From positions 372,001-436,000 of the forward strand of contig CAVWSB010000010.1 of NCBI GenBank assembly GCA_963757565.1: a DNA stretch of 64,000 nt. Reading direction: 5' to 3'. This document shows positions 25,585 through 35,448 of this stretch, in pieces. The position numbers and the translations under genes are program-made. Each line of letters opens with the position of its first letter. Position 1 is the first letter of the stretch. The stretch is from PALSA-894 sp963757565 (GTDB lineage: Bacteria > Pseudomonadota > Alphaproteobacteria > Rhizobiales > Xanthobacteraceae). The notes below the pieces were generated by a model that searched no databases, had not been told where the DNA came from, and saw only the letters and a list, made by a program, of their open reading frames with translations.

Positions 25585-26253
25585 TGGACGCGCTCATCCA
25601 GCAGTTCTTCAATCTCGACATCATGGCGCGCGCGCTGCCGCTGGTGCTGCACCGGCCTGCGGCAGACGCTGCTGCTCTGCCTGATCGTCATCCCGCTCGG
25701 CCTCGCCGGCGGGCTCGCTCTTCGCGCTCGCCTCGCTCTCCGGTTCGCGCACCGTGCGCTGGGGCATGATCGCGGCGATCGATTTCTTCCGCGCGGTGCC
25801 GCCGCTGGTGCTGTTGATCTTCGTCTATTCGGGCCTGCCGTTCGCCGGCATCCGGCTGTCGCCGCTCGACCGCGGTCGCGGTCGCGTTCTTTCTCAACAC
25901 GTCGAGCTACTACGGCGAAATCTATCGCGCCGGCATCGAGAGCATCGGCCGCGGCCAATGGGACGCGGCGCGCTCGACCGGGCTGTCGCGCGTTCGCGAC
26001 GCTGACTCATGTCGTGCTGCCGCAGGCGGTGCGCAACGTGCTGCCCGATCTCGTCTCCAACACCGTCGAGGTCGTGAAGCTCACCTCGATCGCCAGCGTG
26101 GTGGCGCTGCCCGAGCTGCTGTATTCCGCCGACATGGCGCGCTCGGTCACCTTCAACGCCTCGCCGATCGTGCTTGCGGCGGCGATCTATCTCGTCATGC
26201 TATGGCCGGTGGTCCGGCTGATCAGCCGGCTTGAACGAAGAATGGCATCCTGA
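25584..26253 (+). CDS. Polar amino acid ABC permease 2, frameshifted
   Basis: Second HisQ/HisM-type permease, about 222 residues, starting in the TGATG overlap with permease 1. Text after repair includes LVLTGLRQTLLLCLIVIPLG, AIDFFRAVPPLVLLIFVYSG, GQWDAARSTGLSRFATL and HVVLPQAVRNVLPDL. Single-base insertions near 25651, 25717, 25870 and 25991 cause the breaks. It ends by a TGATG overlap with the hydrolase gene, so the operon is tightly coupled. Confidence 0.82.
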
Positions 26254-27187
26254 TGTCCCGTATCCTCCGCGTCGCCGCCGCCCAGTCGGGCCCGATCCAG
26301 AAGGCCGAGTCGCGCCAGGCCGTCGTGAAGCGCATGTGCGACCTGCTCGACCAGGCACATGCGCGAGAAGCGTCGATCTTCGTCGTGTTCACCGAGCTGG
26401 CGCTGACCACGTTCTTTCCGCGCTGGTACATGACCGATCAGGCCGAGGTCGATCGCCTGGTTCGAGCGCGAGATGCCGAACGCCGCGACGCGCCCGCTGT
26501 TCGAGAAGGCCGCCGCATACAAGATCGGCTTCTATCTCGGCTATGCCGAACTCACCCCGGACGGCCATCACTTCAACACCGCGATCCTGGTCGACCGCGA
26601 CGGCAAGATCGTCGGCAAGTACCGCAAGGTGCATCTGCCCGGCCATTCCGAATTCGATCCCGAGCGCGCGTTCCAGCATCTGGAGAAGCGCTATTTCGAG
26701 CCGGGCGATCTCGGCTTTCCGGTGTGGCGCACGATGGGCGGCATCTTCGGCATGGCGATGTGCAACGACCGCCGCTGGCCCGAGACCTATCGGGTGATGG
26801 GCCTGCAGGGCGTCGAGATGGTCGTGCTCGGCTACAACACGCCGTCGGTCAATTCGCAGAAAGCCGAGGAAGGGCCGGAGAAGCGCCTGTTCCACCATAA
26901 TCTCTCGGTGCAGGCCGGCGCCTACCAGAACTCGACCTTCGTGGTCGCGACCGCGAAGTGCGGCGTCGAGGACGGCTTCCCGCTGTTCGGCGGCAGCTGC
27001 ATCGTCAATCCGGATGGCGAGATCATCGCCAGCGCGAAGACCGAGGACGACGAACTGATCGTCGCGACGATCGATCTCGACGACACCAGGTTCGACAAGG
27101 AGACGATCTTCGACTTCAAGCGCCACCGCCGCATCGAGCACTACGGGCGCATCACCATCGCAGGTCGGCGTCGAACTGCCAGAATAG
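26253..27187 (+). CDS. N-carbamoyl-D-amino-acid hydrolase (nitrilase superfamily), frameshifted
   Basis: This enzyme splits N-carbamoyl amino acids, the products of hydantoin opening, to amino acid, CO2 and ammonia. The repaired length is about 311 residues, close to the 304 usual for the family. The Glu-Lys-Cys triad is visible: Glu in FTELALTTFFPRWY (about residue 47), Lys in KYRKVHLPGH (about 127) and Cys in GMAMCNDRRWPE (about 171). FQHLEKRYFEPGDLGFPV and HNLSVQAGAYQN are strong family text. Single insertions near 26461 and 27160 are inferred; the second repair ends the protein QVGVELPE at TAG 27185. It is the last enzyme of the amino acid importer operon, and a hydantoin racemase lies opposite. 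Confidence 0.88.
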
Positions 27188-27197
27188 CGGAATCCCA

Positions 27198-27857
27198 ATG
27201 ACTGACGATTTATCCTATGATCCGAATGCCCTCTCGGAGCGCGATCGCTACAAGCTTCTGATCAGTCTCGTTATCCCCCGTCCGATTGCGCTGGTGACAA
27301 CGGTCGGGCCGACGGGGATCGTGAACGCTGCGCCGTTTTCGTTCTTCAATCTCTTCAGCGAAGCTCCCCCGCTTGCGGTCCTCGGTCTGCAAGCGCGGCC
27401 TGACAAAACGCTGAAAGACACGTCGGCGCACATTCGCGAACGCGGCGAGTTCGTCATCAACCTCGTCGATGAGGCGCTCGGCGAGCAGATGAACCAATGC
27501 GCCGTCGACTTTCCGCCTGAAGTCAGCGAGATCGACGCTGCGAAACTGACGACGCTGCCGAGCGAAAAAGTGAAGACCCCTCGTATCGCCGAGGCCCCGG
27601 CGTCACTCGAATGCCGCCATTACACCACGTTGGAAGTCAGCGCCTCGCGTCGGCTCGCAATCGGTGAGGTCGTTCACATCCACGTGCGTGCCGGTTTGTG
27701 GGACGCCGCCAAGATGCGCATCGATATGAAACAGTACCGGCCTCTCGCGCGCCTCTACGGGAACTTTTATGCCTCACTGGGCGAACCGTTCACCCATGTG
27801 CGACAGAGTTACGAGGAATGGCAGGCGGATCAGAAGAAGGGGGCCCCGTCAATTTGA
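27198..27857 (+). CDS. Flavin reductase-like FMN-binding protein
   Basis: A 219-residue protein of the DIM6/NTAB flavin reductase-like family. Typical text is LISLVIPRPIALVTTVGPTGIVNAAPFSF (residues 20-50, cited as two pieces: IPRPIALVTT and NAAPFSFFN) and GEFVINLVDE near 88. It may supply reduced flavin to a monooxygenase, but none is in the window. It follows the carbamoylase by 10 bases and ends 40 bases from the opposing racemase gene, with no terminator hairpin between. Confidence 0.85.
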   Translation: MTDDLSYDPNALSERDRYKLLISLVIPRPIALVTTVGPTGIVNAAPFSFFNLFSEAPPLAVLGLQARPDKTLKDTSAHIRERGEFVINLVDEALGEQMNQCAVDFPPEVSEIDAAKLTTLPSEKVKTPRIAEAPASLECRHYTTLEVSASRRLAIGEVVHIHVRAGLWDAAKMRIDMKQYRPLARLYGNFYASLGEPFTHVRQSYEEWQADQKKGAPSI

Positions 27858-27897
27858 GCTACGGGCAGAGTGGCCACAGCAGAATGACGGATCTGGG

Positions 27898-28561
27898 TCA
27901 ACGCCCCAACTGCACAACGCCGATCGCCATGGTCACCGCCGCCTGCGTCGGATCGATCACCGGAATGCCCAGTGCATCCTCCAGCGGCCTGCGATGCCGC
28001 GCCATGCCGGCGCAACCCATCACAATGGCGTTCGCGCCGTCCAGTTCTTTAAGGGCGCGCCCGACTTCAATCATGCGCGGCAATGTCTTCTCGCTGGCTG
28101 ACTCCGCAACCGAAAGCTCGAGCGGGCGCTCACCAGCCAGCCGGTCCGTCAGCCCCATCTGACGCAGATAACGCATGTGCCGCGCGATCGAGCGTTTGCA
28201 GGATCGCGATCACGCCGAAACGTTCCGCGCGCGCCAGTGCAGTCAGTATGCCGCACTCCGCGATACCGAGCACGGGCCGCGCCGTGCCCTCGCGGCAGAC
28301 ATGCAGACCGGGATCGCTGTAACACGCAATCACGAACGCATCGCTGGCATTGTCGGCCTCGACGAGCCGCCGCAGCGGCAACGCAACGCTTTCGACATGC
28401 TGTTGCGTCTCGACGCCGAACGGCCCCTCGGCAAGCGTCGAACACACGATCTCCGGCCCGTCAGCAAATCGCAAAGGCCCAACTGCCTCGTCGATGCCGC
28501 GCGTCACGGCCTCGTTCGAGTTCGGGTTGATAACCCGGATGCGCGTTCGCTGGCGGCTCAA
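27898..28561 (-). CDS. Asp/Glu/hydantoin racemase, frameshifted
   Basis: About 220 residues. IRVINPNSNEAVTRGIDEAV is the family N terminus. The two catalytic cysteines are in VIACYSDPGLH (about residue 82) and IVMGCAGMARH (about 180). One extra base near 28191 breaks it; removal gives FGVIAIL-KRSIARHMRYLRQMGL. I choose the TTG at 28561 as start because GGGGTGA precedes it, although GTG 28570 is possible. The protein fits racemisation of 5-substituted hydantoins for the carbamoylase next door, and may be the last gene of the hyu operon, 183 bases after LivF. That gap shows no other gene. Confidence 0.82.
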
Positions 28562-28744
28562 GAGTGTCACCCCATTCAGGATCAAGATGAGGTGTATACG
28601 CCGTCCGGCTTGCCCGCGCACCGATTAAGAGAGGGCTGCGTGGGAGGTCCTCGCCGTGATCCGCAGCTAAACGTTCGCCAAGCTAGTCACGCGGGAATGG
28701 CGCTATCTCGAAGCTGGGTCCGCGCAGGAAAGGATCAGCGCCCC

Positions 28745-29443
28745 TTAAACAAGGTGCTCAAGCACGGCCGGGTTCGCCAGTATTTTATCTGCCGCGTCGT
28801 GGTGCTGCACGGTCCCGGCGCCGAGCAGGTAAATGCGATCCGCCACGCTGCAGGTGAGCTTGGCGTTCTGTTCGACCAGCAGGACGGTCAGATGCTGTTC
28901 GCGCAGGCGGCGCAGGGTACGCCCGATCTCGCCGACCACGATAGGGGCAAGGCCGAGCGAGGGCTCATCCAGCACCAACAGCTTTGGATCGGACATCAAC
29001 CCGACGCAGACCGCGAGCATCTGCTGCTGTCCGCCGGACAGCGTCCCGGCAGCCTGCCAGCGGCGTTCTGCAAGAATCGGAAACAGCGCAAAACTGCGCT
29101 CGATATTCGCCGCGGTGCGCACTTTGTCGCCGAGCGGATAGCCGCCCATCAGGAGATTTTCTTCCACCGACATGTTCGCGAAAAGGCCCCGCCCCTCCGG
29201 CACGATCGAGATCCCGAGCGAGATGCGCCGGTGTGTCGGAATGCCAAGCAGATCCTGTCCGAGGAACGTGATGCTTCCAACGCCGGGCCGCACCAATCCG
29301 CCGACCGTCTTCACGATCGAGGACTTGCCCGCGCCGTTCGGTCCGACCAGCCCGATGATCTCACCCTGCCCCACCTTGAGCGACACATGGTCGACCGCAA
29401 GGAACGGACCATAGCGGACCGTGATGTCGGACAGTTCAAGCAT
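28745..29443 (-). CDS. LivF-type ABC ATPase
   Basis: ATPase of 232 residues. Walker A GPNGAGKSS is near residue 37, the signature is LSGGQQQMLAVCVGL and Walker B LLVLDEPSLGLAP, followed by VEQNAKL. The ATG at 29443 overlaps the LivG end by eight bases. Fourth part of the Liv importer that serves the hyu operon. Confidence 0.93.
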   Translation of the reverse strand: MLELSDITVRYGPFLAVDHVSLKVGQGEIIGLVGPNGAGKSSIVKTVGGLVRPGVGSITFLGQDLLGIPTHRRISLGISIVPEGRGLFANMSVEENLLMGGYPLGDKVRTAANIERSFALFPILAERRWQAAGTLSGGQQQMLAVCVGLMSDPKLLVLDEPSLGLAPIVVGEIGRTLRRLREQHLTVLLVEQNAKLTCSVADRIYLLGAGTVQHHDAADKILANPAVLEHLV

Positions 29444-30146
29444 CGATGCTGCCGAGATAATTTTCGACGACGCGCTTGTCGGCGAGGATTTCGCGCGGCG
29501 GGCCGTCCGCAAGCTTTTCGCCCGCAAGCAGCACCACGACACGGTCCGCAATTTCGCGGATCACCTTCATGGTGTGCTCGATGATGAAGATCGTGCAGCG
29601 CTGCTTCAGCTCCGTAAGCAGCGCGATCATGGCGCGGACCTCGGCGGACGAAAGCCCGCCGACCGGCTCATCGAGCATCAGGAGTTTTGGGCTCTGCACC
29701 AGCCGCATCAGCAATTCCAGCCGCCGCTGCTCATAAAGCGTGAGGCTGCCGGCCGGCGCGTCGAGGCGATTGCTCAGGCCGAGCCACGCGGCCGTCTCGG
29801 CGACGGCTGCGGCATCGAGCGGAGCCGCAGCATCCACCAGCGCGGTCTCGACGTTTTCGTGCCCGGTGAGCTGGCCGAACACGCGCACGGCCTGATACGT
29901 GCGGGCAAGCCCAAGGCCCGCAAGCCGGAACGGCCTGCGGCCGATCACCGAAGTGCCATTGAACGCGATATCGCCGCCGGTGGGCTTCAAATGACCGGTC
30001 ATCACGTTGACGAATGTGGTTTTACCCGAGCCGTTCGGCCCGATCATGCCAAGCGTCTCGTTCGTATCCTGATGCACTTCGACATTGCGCAGCGCCTGCA
30101 CGCCGCCGAAGCGCATCGACACGCCTTTTGCGTCGAGCAGCCTCAT
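29436..30146 (-). CDS. LivG-type ABC ATPase with divergent signature
   Basis: ATPase of 236 residues. Walker A GPNGSGKTT is near residue 37 and Walker B LLMLDEPVGGLS near 155. The signature segment reads LTLYEQRRLELLM, where most LivG have LSYGQQRRLEIA, so the Gly is replaced by Glu. ARTYQAVRVF is the LivG Q-loop region. Overlaps LivM by four bases. Confidence 0.92.
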   Translation of the reverse strand: MRLLDAKGVSMRFGGVQALRNVEVHQDTNETLGMIGPNGSGKTTFVNVMTGHLKPTGGDIAFNGTSVIGRRPFRLAGLGLARTYQAVRVFGQLTGHENVETALVDAAAPLDAAAVAETAAWLGLSNRLDAPAGSLTLYEQRRLELLMRLVQSPKLLMLDEPVGGLSSAEVRAMIALLTELKQRCTIFIIEHTMKVIREIADRVVVLLAGEKLADGPPREILADKRVVENYLGSIDA

Positions 30147-31114
30147 CGGGCGCGCTCTGGCTTGAGCGCGACCGTCGGATTGGCGGAGCGCTGGGCGCGC
30201 CTGAGGCCGCCCGCGATGCCCGCCGGCAGCAGCACGATAACGCCGATGATCAGGAGCCCGTACACCACATCCTTGATGGTGTAATAATCCTGCAGCAGGA
30301 ATGGCACGGGCGCGAGCAGGACCGCGCCGAACACCGGCCCCCAGATCGTGCCGCGGCCACCAAACGCCACCATCAGCCAGATGTTCAGGCTGACCAGCAC
30401 GTCGAAGCTGCGGGGCGAGATGAAGCCCACATAGGGCGCGTAGAGCGCGCCGCCGATGCTGGCGAAGATCGACGCAATGAAGAATGCCACCATCTTCTGG
30501 CGGGTCACGTTGATGCCGAGCGTTTCGGCAAGCCCGTCATCCTCGCGGATCGCAATCAGCCGCCGCCCAAATGGCGAGTTCACGATGAGCCTCAGTGCCA
30601 CAGTGCCAAGCACCGCCAACGCTGCCAGCACCAGATCATAGGCGAGCCCGGTGAGCCGCCCGCCGCCGGGAAGCTCCGGCAACGGGATCTGCGAGATGCC
30701 GGTATCGCCGTTCGTCAAATTTACGAAATAGACGAAGCCGAGCGTGATGACGGTCTGGATCACCAGCGAGCAGAGCGTGAAGTAGAAGCCGCGCAACCGC
30801 AGGGAGGGCAGCCCCAGGACAACACCGATCAGGGAAGCACCAAGCGAGCCGACCAGCATCGCGGCCCAGAAGGACCATCCGACCGCTGCGAGTCCGATGG
30901 TCATGTAGGCGCTGATACCCGCGATGCCGGCGAACATCATCGGCATCAACCCGGTGTAGCCGTAAAGCAAGTTCATGCCGGTCGCCCAGAGCACGCTGAT
31001 CAGCGTGATACCCGCGATGAACGCGAAATAGCGATTGCCCGAAAGGAGCAACGGCACGCCGAATGCCGCGACAGCGAACAGCGCATGCCACAGCCAGGAT
31101 TTTTTCGAGGTCAT
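30143..31114 (-). CDS. LivM-type ABC permease
   Basis: Permease of 323 residues. Helices begin at HALFAVAAFGVPLLL; the family loops are LLYGYTGLMPMMFAGIAG and GINVTRQKMVAFFIAS, and the C-terminal part has GGRGTIWGPVFGAVLLA. The ATG at 31114 overlaps the LivH stop. Pairs with LivH for the tandem binding proteins upstream. Confidence 0.93.
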   Translation of the reverse strand: MTSKKSWLWHALFAVAAFGVPLLLSGNRYFAFIAGITLISVLWATGMNLLYGYTGLMPMMFAGIAGISAYMTIGLAAVGWSFWAAMLVGSLGASLIGVVLGLPSLRLRGFYFTLCSLVIQTVITLGFVYFVNLTNGDTGISQIPLPELPGGGRLTGLAYDLVLAALAVLGTVALRLIVNSPFGRRLIAIREDDGLAETLGINVTRQKMVAFFIASIFASIGGALYAPYVGFISPRSFDVLVSLNIWLMVAFGGRGTIWGPVFGAVLLAPVPFLLQDYYTIKDVVYGLLIIGVIVLLPAGIAGGLRRAQRSANPTVALKPERAR

Positions 31115-31992
31115 CGGGCGAACAATCCCGAGGGTCGCACCAGCAGGATCACGAGCATTGCGCCGAGATAGGAAAAGGCCGCGATCGTGGGGCTGGCGAA
31201 AATGCTGACGATGGCTTGCGTGAAGCCAAACACCATCCCGACGATGAGCGCACCCAGCACCGAGCCGGGGCCGCCGATGATCATGATGGCGAAGGCCGTG
31301 ACCGCCATGGTCCACGCGACCGTCAGATCCACCGAATAGGCGCACGCGAACAGCACGCCGCCAGCGAAGATCACGCCGTTGCCGAGAATGAACGAGAGGC
31401 GGTAGATCGCGCGCACGTCGACGCCACGCAGCGCCGCGGCTTCACGGTTCTGGAATACGGCGCGGAGCGCGCGGCCGTAGCGATGGAAGCGCAACAGCAT
31501 GAACAACAGCAGCAGCAGCAGCGCCGCGATGATCATCGCGGCAAGCCGCGTGTTCGAGATCGGAAACGCCCCGAGCATCGTCACGCCCGGCACCAGCGGC
31601 GGAAGCTGGAACTGATCGCTCCACACCCCGTATGTGATGGAGAAAATGCCCGCGAGGATCTGCGTAATGCCCAGCGTCAGCACGAAATACGACACGTTGC
31701 GGTTCGGCACATCGTAGAAGCGCCGCACCAGCAGGAGCTCAAGCACATAGGAGAACGGCACGCTGAGCCCGATGACGACCAGCGCCGCGGCTGCCGGATG
31801 CAGCCCCCATGACACCGAGGCGGACCACGCGAGCAACGCCGCAAGCAGGAAGAACTGCCCGTTCGCGGCGTTCGGCATCCAGATGCTGCCATAGACAATG
31901 GTCACGCCGACCGCCACCAGCGAGAAGATGACGCCCAGCATGATGCCCGTCGTCAGCGTGGACATCACGAGGATCAGCGTTGTGTCGGACAT
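31111..31992 (-). CDS. LivH-type ABC permease
   Basis: Permease of 293 residues with about eight helices. VGVTIVYGSIWMPNAANGQFF is the LivH N-terminal loop (read in two parts) and ALRGVDVRAIYRLSFILG the EAA-like loop. It lies 37 bases after the second binding-protein gene, in the hyu operon. Confidence 0.93.
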   Translation of the reverse strand: MSDTTLILVMSTLTTGIMLGVIFSLVAVGVTIVYGSIWMPNAANGQFFLLAALLAWSASVSWGLHPAAAALVVIGLSVPFSYVLELLLVRRFYDVPNRNVSYFVLTLGITQILAGIFSITYGVWSDQFQLPPLVPGVTMLGAFPISNTRLAAMIIAALLLLLLFMLLRFHRYGRALRAVFQNREAAALRGVDVRAIYRLSFILGNGVIFAGGVLFACAYSVDLTVAWTMAVTAFAIMIIGGPGSVLGALIVGMVFGFTQAIVSIFASPTIAAFSYLGAMLVILLVRPSGLFAR

Positions 31993-32029
31993 CGCTCTTA
32001 CCGGCGCGGTGATGTTGGCAGGCTGCCGG

Positions 32030-33217
32030 TCACTTCACGAGATCGTACACGGGAAGGATTTCAGGATCCCACTCGATATAGAAGGCCTCCTTCGCCTTGT
32101 AGTCCTTCGGACCGATATCCTCGATCTGCATGAAGTACATGTACTCCTTGCGCGCGCCGTTCTTGTCGAAGCTGATCGGCACACCCGAGGTCGACTCCTT
32201 TCCGGTGTAAGCCGAAAGCGCGTCGCGGAATTTCTCGCGGTCGTCTGCGGCTCCAGGATTCTTGTCGATCACGTCACGGAAGATCTGCGCCGTGATGTAG
32301 CAATAGTTCTCCGCATAGGAGGGCATGCGATCGTTCTGCTTGGTGAAGTCCTCGACGAACTTCCTGCCCTCCGCGGTGAGCTGGCCGAGGTTCGCGTCGA
32401 AGAACGTGCCGTAATAAGAGCCGACGCTGCGCTTGGTCCAGCTGCGGATGATGGTGGTGAAACCGTAGGGGTGGATGATCTGCTCGGGCTTGATACCGAT
32501 GTCGAGCAGCTGGTTCGTCACCGAGCCGTCGAACGCGCCCGCGCCGACCCACACGACGTAGTCAACATTCGCGGCGCGCACCTGCGCGGCCTGCACGGTG
32601 GCGTCGCTCGATCCCTGCGGGAACACGATTTCCGGCTCGATCTTGATGCCGGATTTGGGCGCCTGCCATTTGAGGCCGGCCGCGATCGCGCGCATCAGTG
32701 CGTAGTCCGAATAGAGCAAAGCCACCTTGGCGCCGGGCTTTTTCTTCGCAACGAAATTCGCGATCGCGTACCCCCAGCCGGCCGCATCCGGCTCCACGCG
32801 GAACGTGTAGCGCGTGCCCGGCTTGGTGAGCTGCGGGAACGCCGCGACCGGCACCATGAACGGCACCTTGTTCTGCTCGGCATAGCCGTAGATCGCGAGC
32901 GCGGTATCCGAGCTGGTCGGGCCGGAGAGCGCCAGCACCTTGCTCTGCACATCGAGATTGCGCGCGGCCGCCACCGCCTGTGCGGGCTGCGTCTGGTTAT
33001 CCATCATGACGAACTCGATCGGCCGCTTGCCTGCCGGATTGAGCGTCGATTGCGCGAGCTTGAGGCCCGCGACGCAGCTTGATCCAGTGAAGGACCACGG
33101 CCCCGTGAGTTCGGTGATGAAGCCGATCTTCACGGGGTCCTGCGCCTGCGCTACGGCGCTAAACGCAATCGTTGCGACTGATAGCGAGGCGAGCATTGCT
33201 CTCTTCAGGATCGACAT
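32030..33217 (-). CDS. Liv-type ABC substrate-binding protein (tandem copy 2)
   Basis: Binding protein of 395 residues, with a signal peptide ending AQAQ near residue 26 and then DPVKIGFITELTGPWSFTG. It is a close paralogue of the product of the neighbouring gene at 33256, about four residues in five alike by eye over the whole length. Differences cluster in surface stretches and in DYVVWVGAGAFDGS, which may line the pocket. Ligand probably a hydantoin-like or carbamoyl compound, inferred from operon context only. Confidence 0.93.
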   Translation of the reverse strand: MSILKRAMLASLSVATIAFSAVAQAQDPVKIGFITELTGPWSFTGSSCVAGLKLAQSTLNPAGKRPIEFVMMDNQTQPAQAVAAARNLDVQSKVLALSGPTSSDTALAIYGYAEQNKVPFMVPVAAFPQLTKPGTRYTFRVEPDAAGWGYAIANFVAKKKPGAKVALLYSDYALMRAIAAGLKWQAPKSGIKIEPEIVFPQGSSDATVQAAQVRAANVDYVVWVGAGAFDGSVTNQLLDIGIKPEQIIHPYGFTTIIRSWTKRSVGSYYGTFFDANLGQLTAEGRKFVEDFTKQNDRMPSYAENYCYITAQIFRDVIDKNPGAADDREKFRDALSAYTGKESTSGVPISFDKNGARKEYMYFMQIEDIGPKDYKAKEAFYIEWDPEILPVYDLVK

Positions 33218-33255
33218 GACGCTTCCCCGATTTCTTCTTGTCGCCGCGATGGCCG

Positions 33256-34440
33256 CTACTTCACGAGTTCGTAGACCGGAATGACTTCGGGATCCCACTC
33301 GGTGTAGTAGATTTGCTTGGCCTTGTAGTCTTTCGCGTCCACGTCCTTGAGCTGCATGTAATAGATGTATTCCTTGCGCGCGCCGTTTTTGTCGAACGAG
33401 ATCGGGATTCCCGATGTCGACTCTTTGCCGGAGTAACCTGACAGGGCATCGCGGAATTTTTCGCGATCGTCGGCAGCCTCCGGATGCTTGTCGAGCACAT
33501 CACGGAAGATTTGCGCGGTCACGTAACAGTAATTCTCGATGTAGGACGGCGGCCGGTCGTTTTGCGCGCGGAAGTCCTCGACAAACTTCTTTCCTTCAGG
33601 CGTCAACTCATCGAGGTTCGCATCGAAGAAGGTGCCATAGAGCGAGCCCACGCTCCGCTTACCCCAACCCCTGATCTGCGTGGTGATGCCGTAAGGGTGG
33701 ATGATCTGTTCGTTCTTGATGCCGATGTCGAGGAGCTGGTTCGTGATCGTGTTGTCAAATGCCCCCGCGCCGATCGGCACGACATAGTCCGGCTTCGCAG
33801 CCAACACCTGCGCGGCCTGCACGGTCGCGTCGTTCGAGCCTTGCGGGAACACGATCTCCGGATCGATCTTCAAGCCGTTCTTGGCCGCCTGATACTTCAG
33901 GCCGGCCGCGATCGCGCGCATCAGCGCGAAATCGGAATGAAGCAGGGCGATCTTCGCCCCCGGCTTCTGCTTCGCGACGAACTGCGCGATCGCGTAGCCC
34001 CAGCCGGCCGCGTCCGGCTCAATGCGGAAGGTGTAGCGCGTGCCGGGTTTGGTGAGCTGCGGGAAAGCCGCGACCGGAACGAGGAACGGCACCTTGTTCT
34101 GTTCGGCATAGCCATACATCGCAAGCGCGGTGTCCGAGCTTGTCGGGCCGGACAGCGCCAGCACCTTGCTCTGCACATCGAGATTGCGCGCGGCAGCCAC
34201 CGCCTGCGCCGGCTGCGTCTGGTTGTCGATGGTGACGAATTCGATCTTGCGCTTGCCGGCCGGATTGAGCTGCGCCTCCGCGAGCTTGAGGCCCGCGACG
34301 CAGCTTGTCCCGAAGAAAGACCAAGGACCCGTCAATTCGGTCACGAAGCCGATCTTCACCGGCTCCTGCGCCAGCGCGGCGCCAGCGTACAACGCGAGCG
34401 GAATGCCGAATGCCAGCCGTCTTGCTGCTTTGATTGTCAT
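33256..34440 (-). CDS. Liv-type ABC substrate-binding protein (tandem copy 1)
   Basis: Binding protein of 394 residues with signal peptide ending AALAQ near residue 25, then EPVKIGFVTELTGPWSFFG. Near-identical stretches with the next gene include NLDVQSKVLALSGPTSSDTA. It is 38 bases before its paralogue and 41 bases after the DapA-like gene. Both keep full length and no frameshift. Confidence 0.93.
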   Translation of the reverse strand: MTIKAARRLAFGIPLALYAGAALAQEPVKIGFVTELTGPWSFFGTSCVAGLKLAEAQLNPAGKRKIEFVTIDNQTQPAQAVAAARNLDVQSKVLALSGPTSSDTALAMYGYAEQNKVPFLVPVAAFPQLTKPGTRYTFRIEPDAAGWGYAIAQFVAKQKPGAKIALLHSDFALMRAIAAGLKYQAAKNGLKIDPEIVFPQGSNDATVQAAQVLAAKPDYVVPIGAGAFDNTITNQLLDIGIKNEQIIHPYGITTQIRGWGKRSVGSLYGTFFDANLDELTPEGKKFVEDFRAQNDRPPSYIENYCYVTAQIFRDVLDKHPEAADDREKFRDALSGYSGKESTSGIPISFDKNGARKEYIYYMQLKDVDAKDYKAKQIYYTEWDPEVIPVYELVK

Positions 34441-34481
34441 GGTCGTCCTCCCGATTTCGCTTTCTTGTTTCGTTAGCGGCC

Positions 34482-35439
34482 CTAAGCCGCAGCGCGGCGC
34501 TCGTTCTGGCCGAGCAATCCGGCCTCGACCAGCGCGAGGCGAATGCGCTCGATCTCGGCGCTTTGGATCTTGACCAGCGGCGGGCGCACGACCGCGCGCG
34601 GCAGCTTGCCGAGCAGCACCAGCGCTTCCTTCATGCGGTTATGCATGTCGACGAACGGATCGGCGTAGAACACGCGCGCCGTCGGATAGATCAAGTCATT
34701 GAGGCGGCGCGCTTCGGCGAGATCATTCGCCTGCACGGCACGGAACAACCGTGCCTGCAAATCGTGGATCACGCTGCCGGAGCCGGAAAGCAGGCCGTTG
34801 CAGCCGAGCACCAGAGAGGACAGCAGCCACGCCGAATGCGTGCTCAGCACGGTCACCGGCCGCGATAACGACTGCAGTGTGCGCACATGCCATTCGTGCT
34901 GCGGCACGTTGTTCGACCAGTCCTTGATCGCCCGCACGGTCGGCACTTCCTCACAGATACGCAGCAGCGTGTCGCCCGGATAGCCTTGACCGGTCGCGAG
35001 CGGATACTGGAACACAATCAGCGGCAGATCGGTGGCATCCGCGATGTGCTTGAAGTGCGCGAGCGCCATGTCGGCATTCTGGTTCAGCGTGAACGGCGCG
35101 GGCGGAAACACCAGCAGTGCGGAAGCGCCGCCTGCCGCCGCCGCCTTGGCGATGCGCGCCGCCTCGAGGCTGCCGTCGGCCCAGATGCCGTGGACGAGCG
35201 GCAGCTTTGTCGCCGACTTCGTCCTGCGTAATATCGAGCACGCGGCGCTGTTCGTCGAAGGTGCAGGACGCGACTTCGGTGGAGTGCGCGTTGATGGTGA
35301 GCGCGGTGACGCCATCGGTCGCGCCGACATCGCGCAGGTGCGAACGGAACGAGCGCTCGTCGATGGAAAGATCGTCGTTGAACGGAAGCAGAACCGCCGG
35401 AATGACGCCGTTCGGGAGATACTGCGCGTGACGCGGCAT
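34482..35439 (-). CDS. DapA/NanA-family aldolase or hydro-lyase, frameshifted
   Basis: About 318 residues, class I dihydrodipicolinate synthase superfamily. The N terminus NGVIPAVLLPFNDDLSIDE and LTINAHSTEVASC are family text. The catalytic Tyr is in IVFQYPLATGQGY and the Schiff-base Lys in TVRAIKDWSNN (about residue 170). An extra base near 35207 breaks it; repair reads VGDKLPLVHGIWADGS. It lies in the hyu operon, so it may cleave or dehydrate a keto acid derived from the hydantoin, but substrate is unknown. Confidence 0.82.
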
Positions 35440-35448
35440 GATGTCCTC

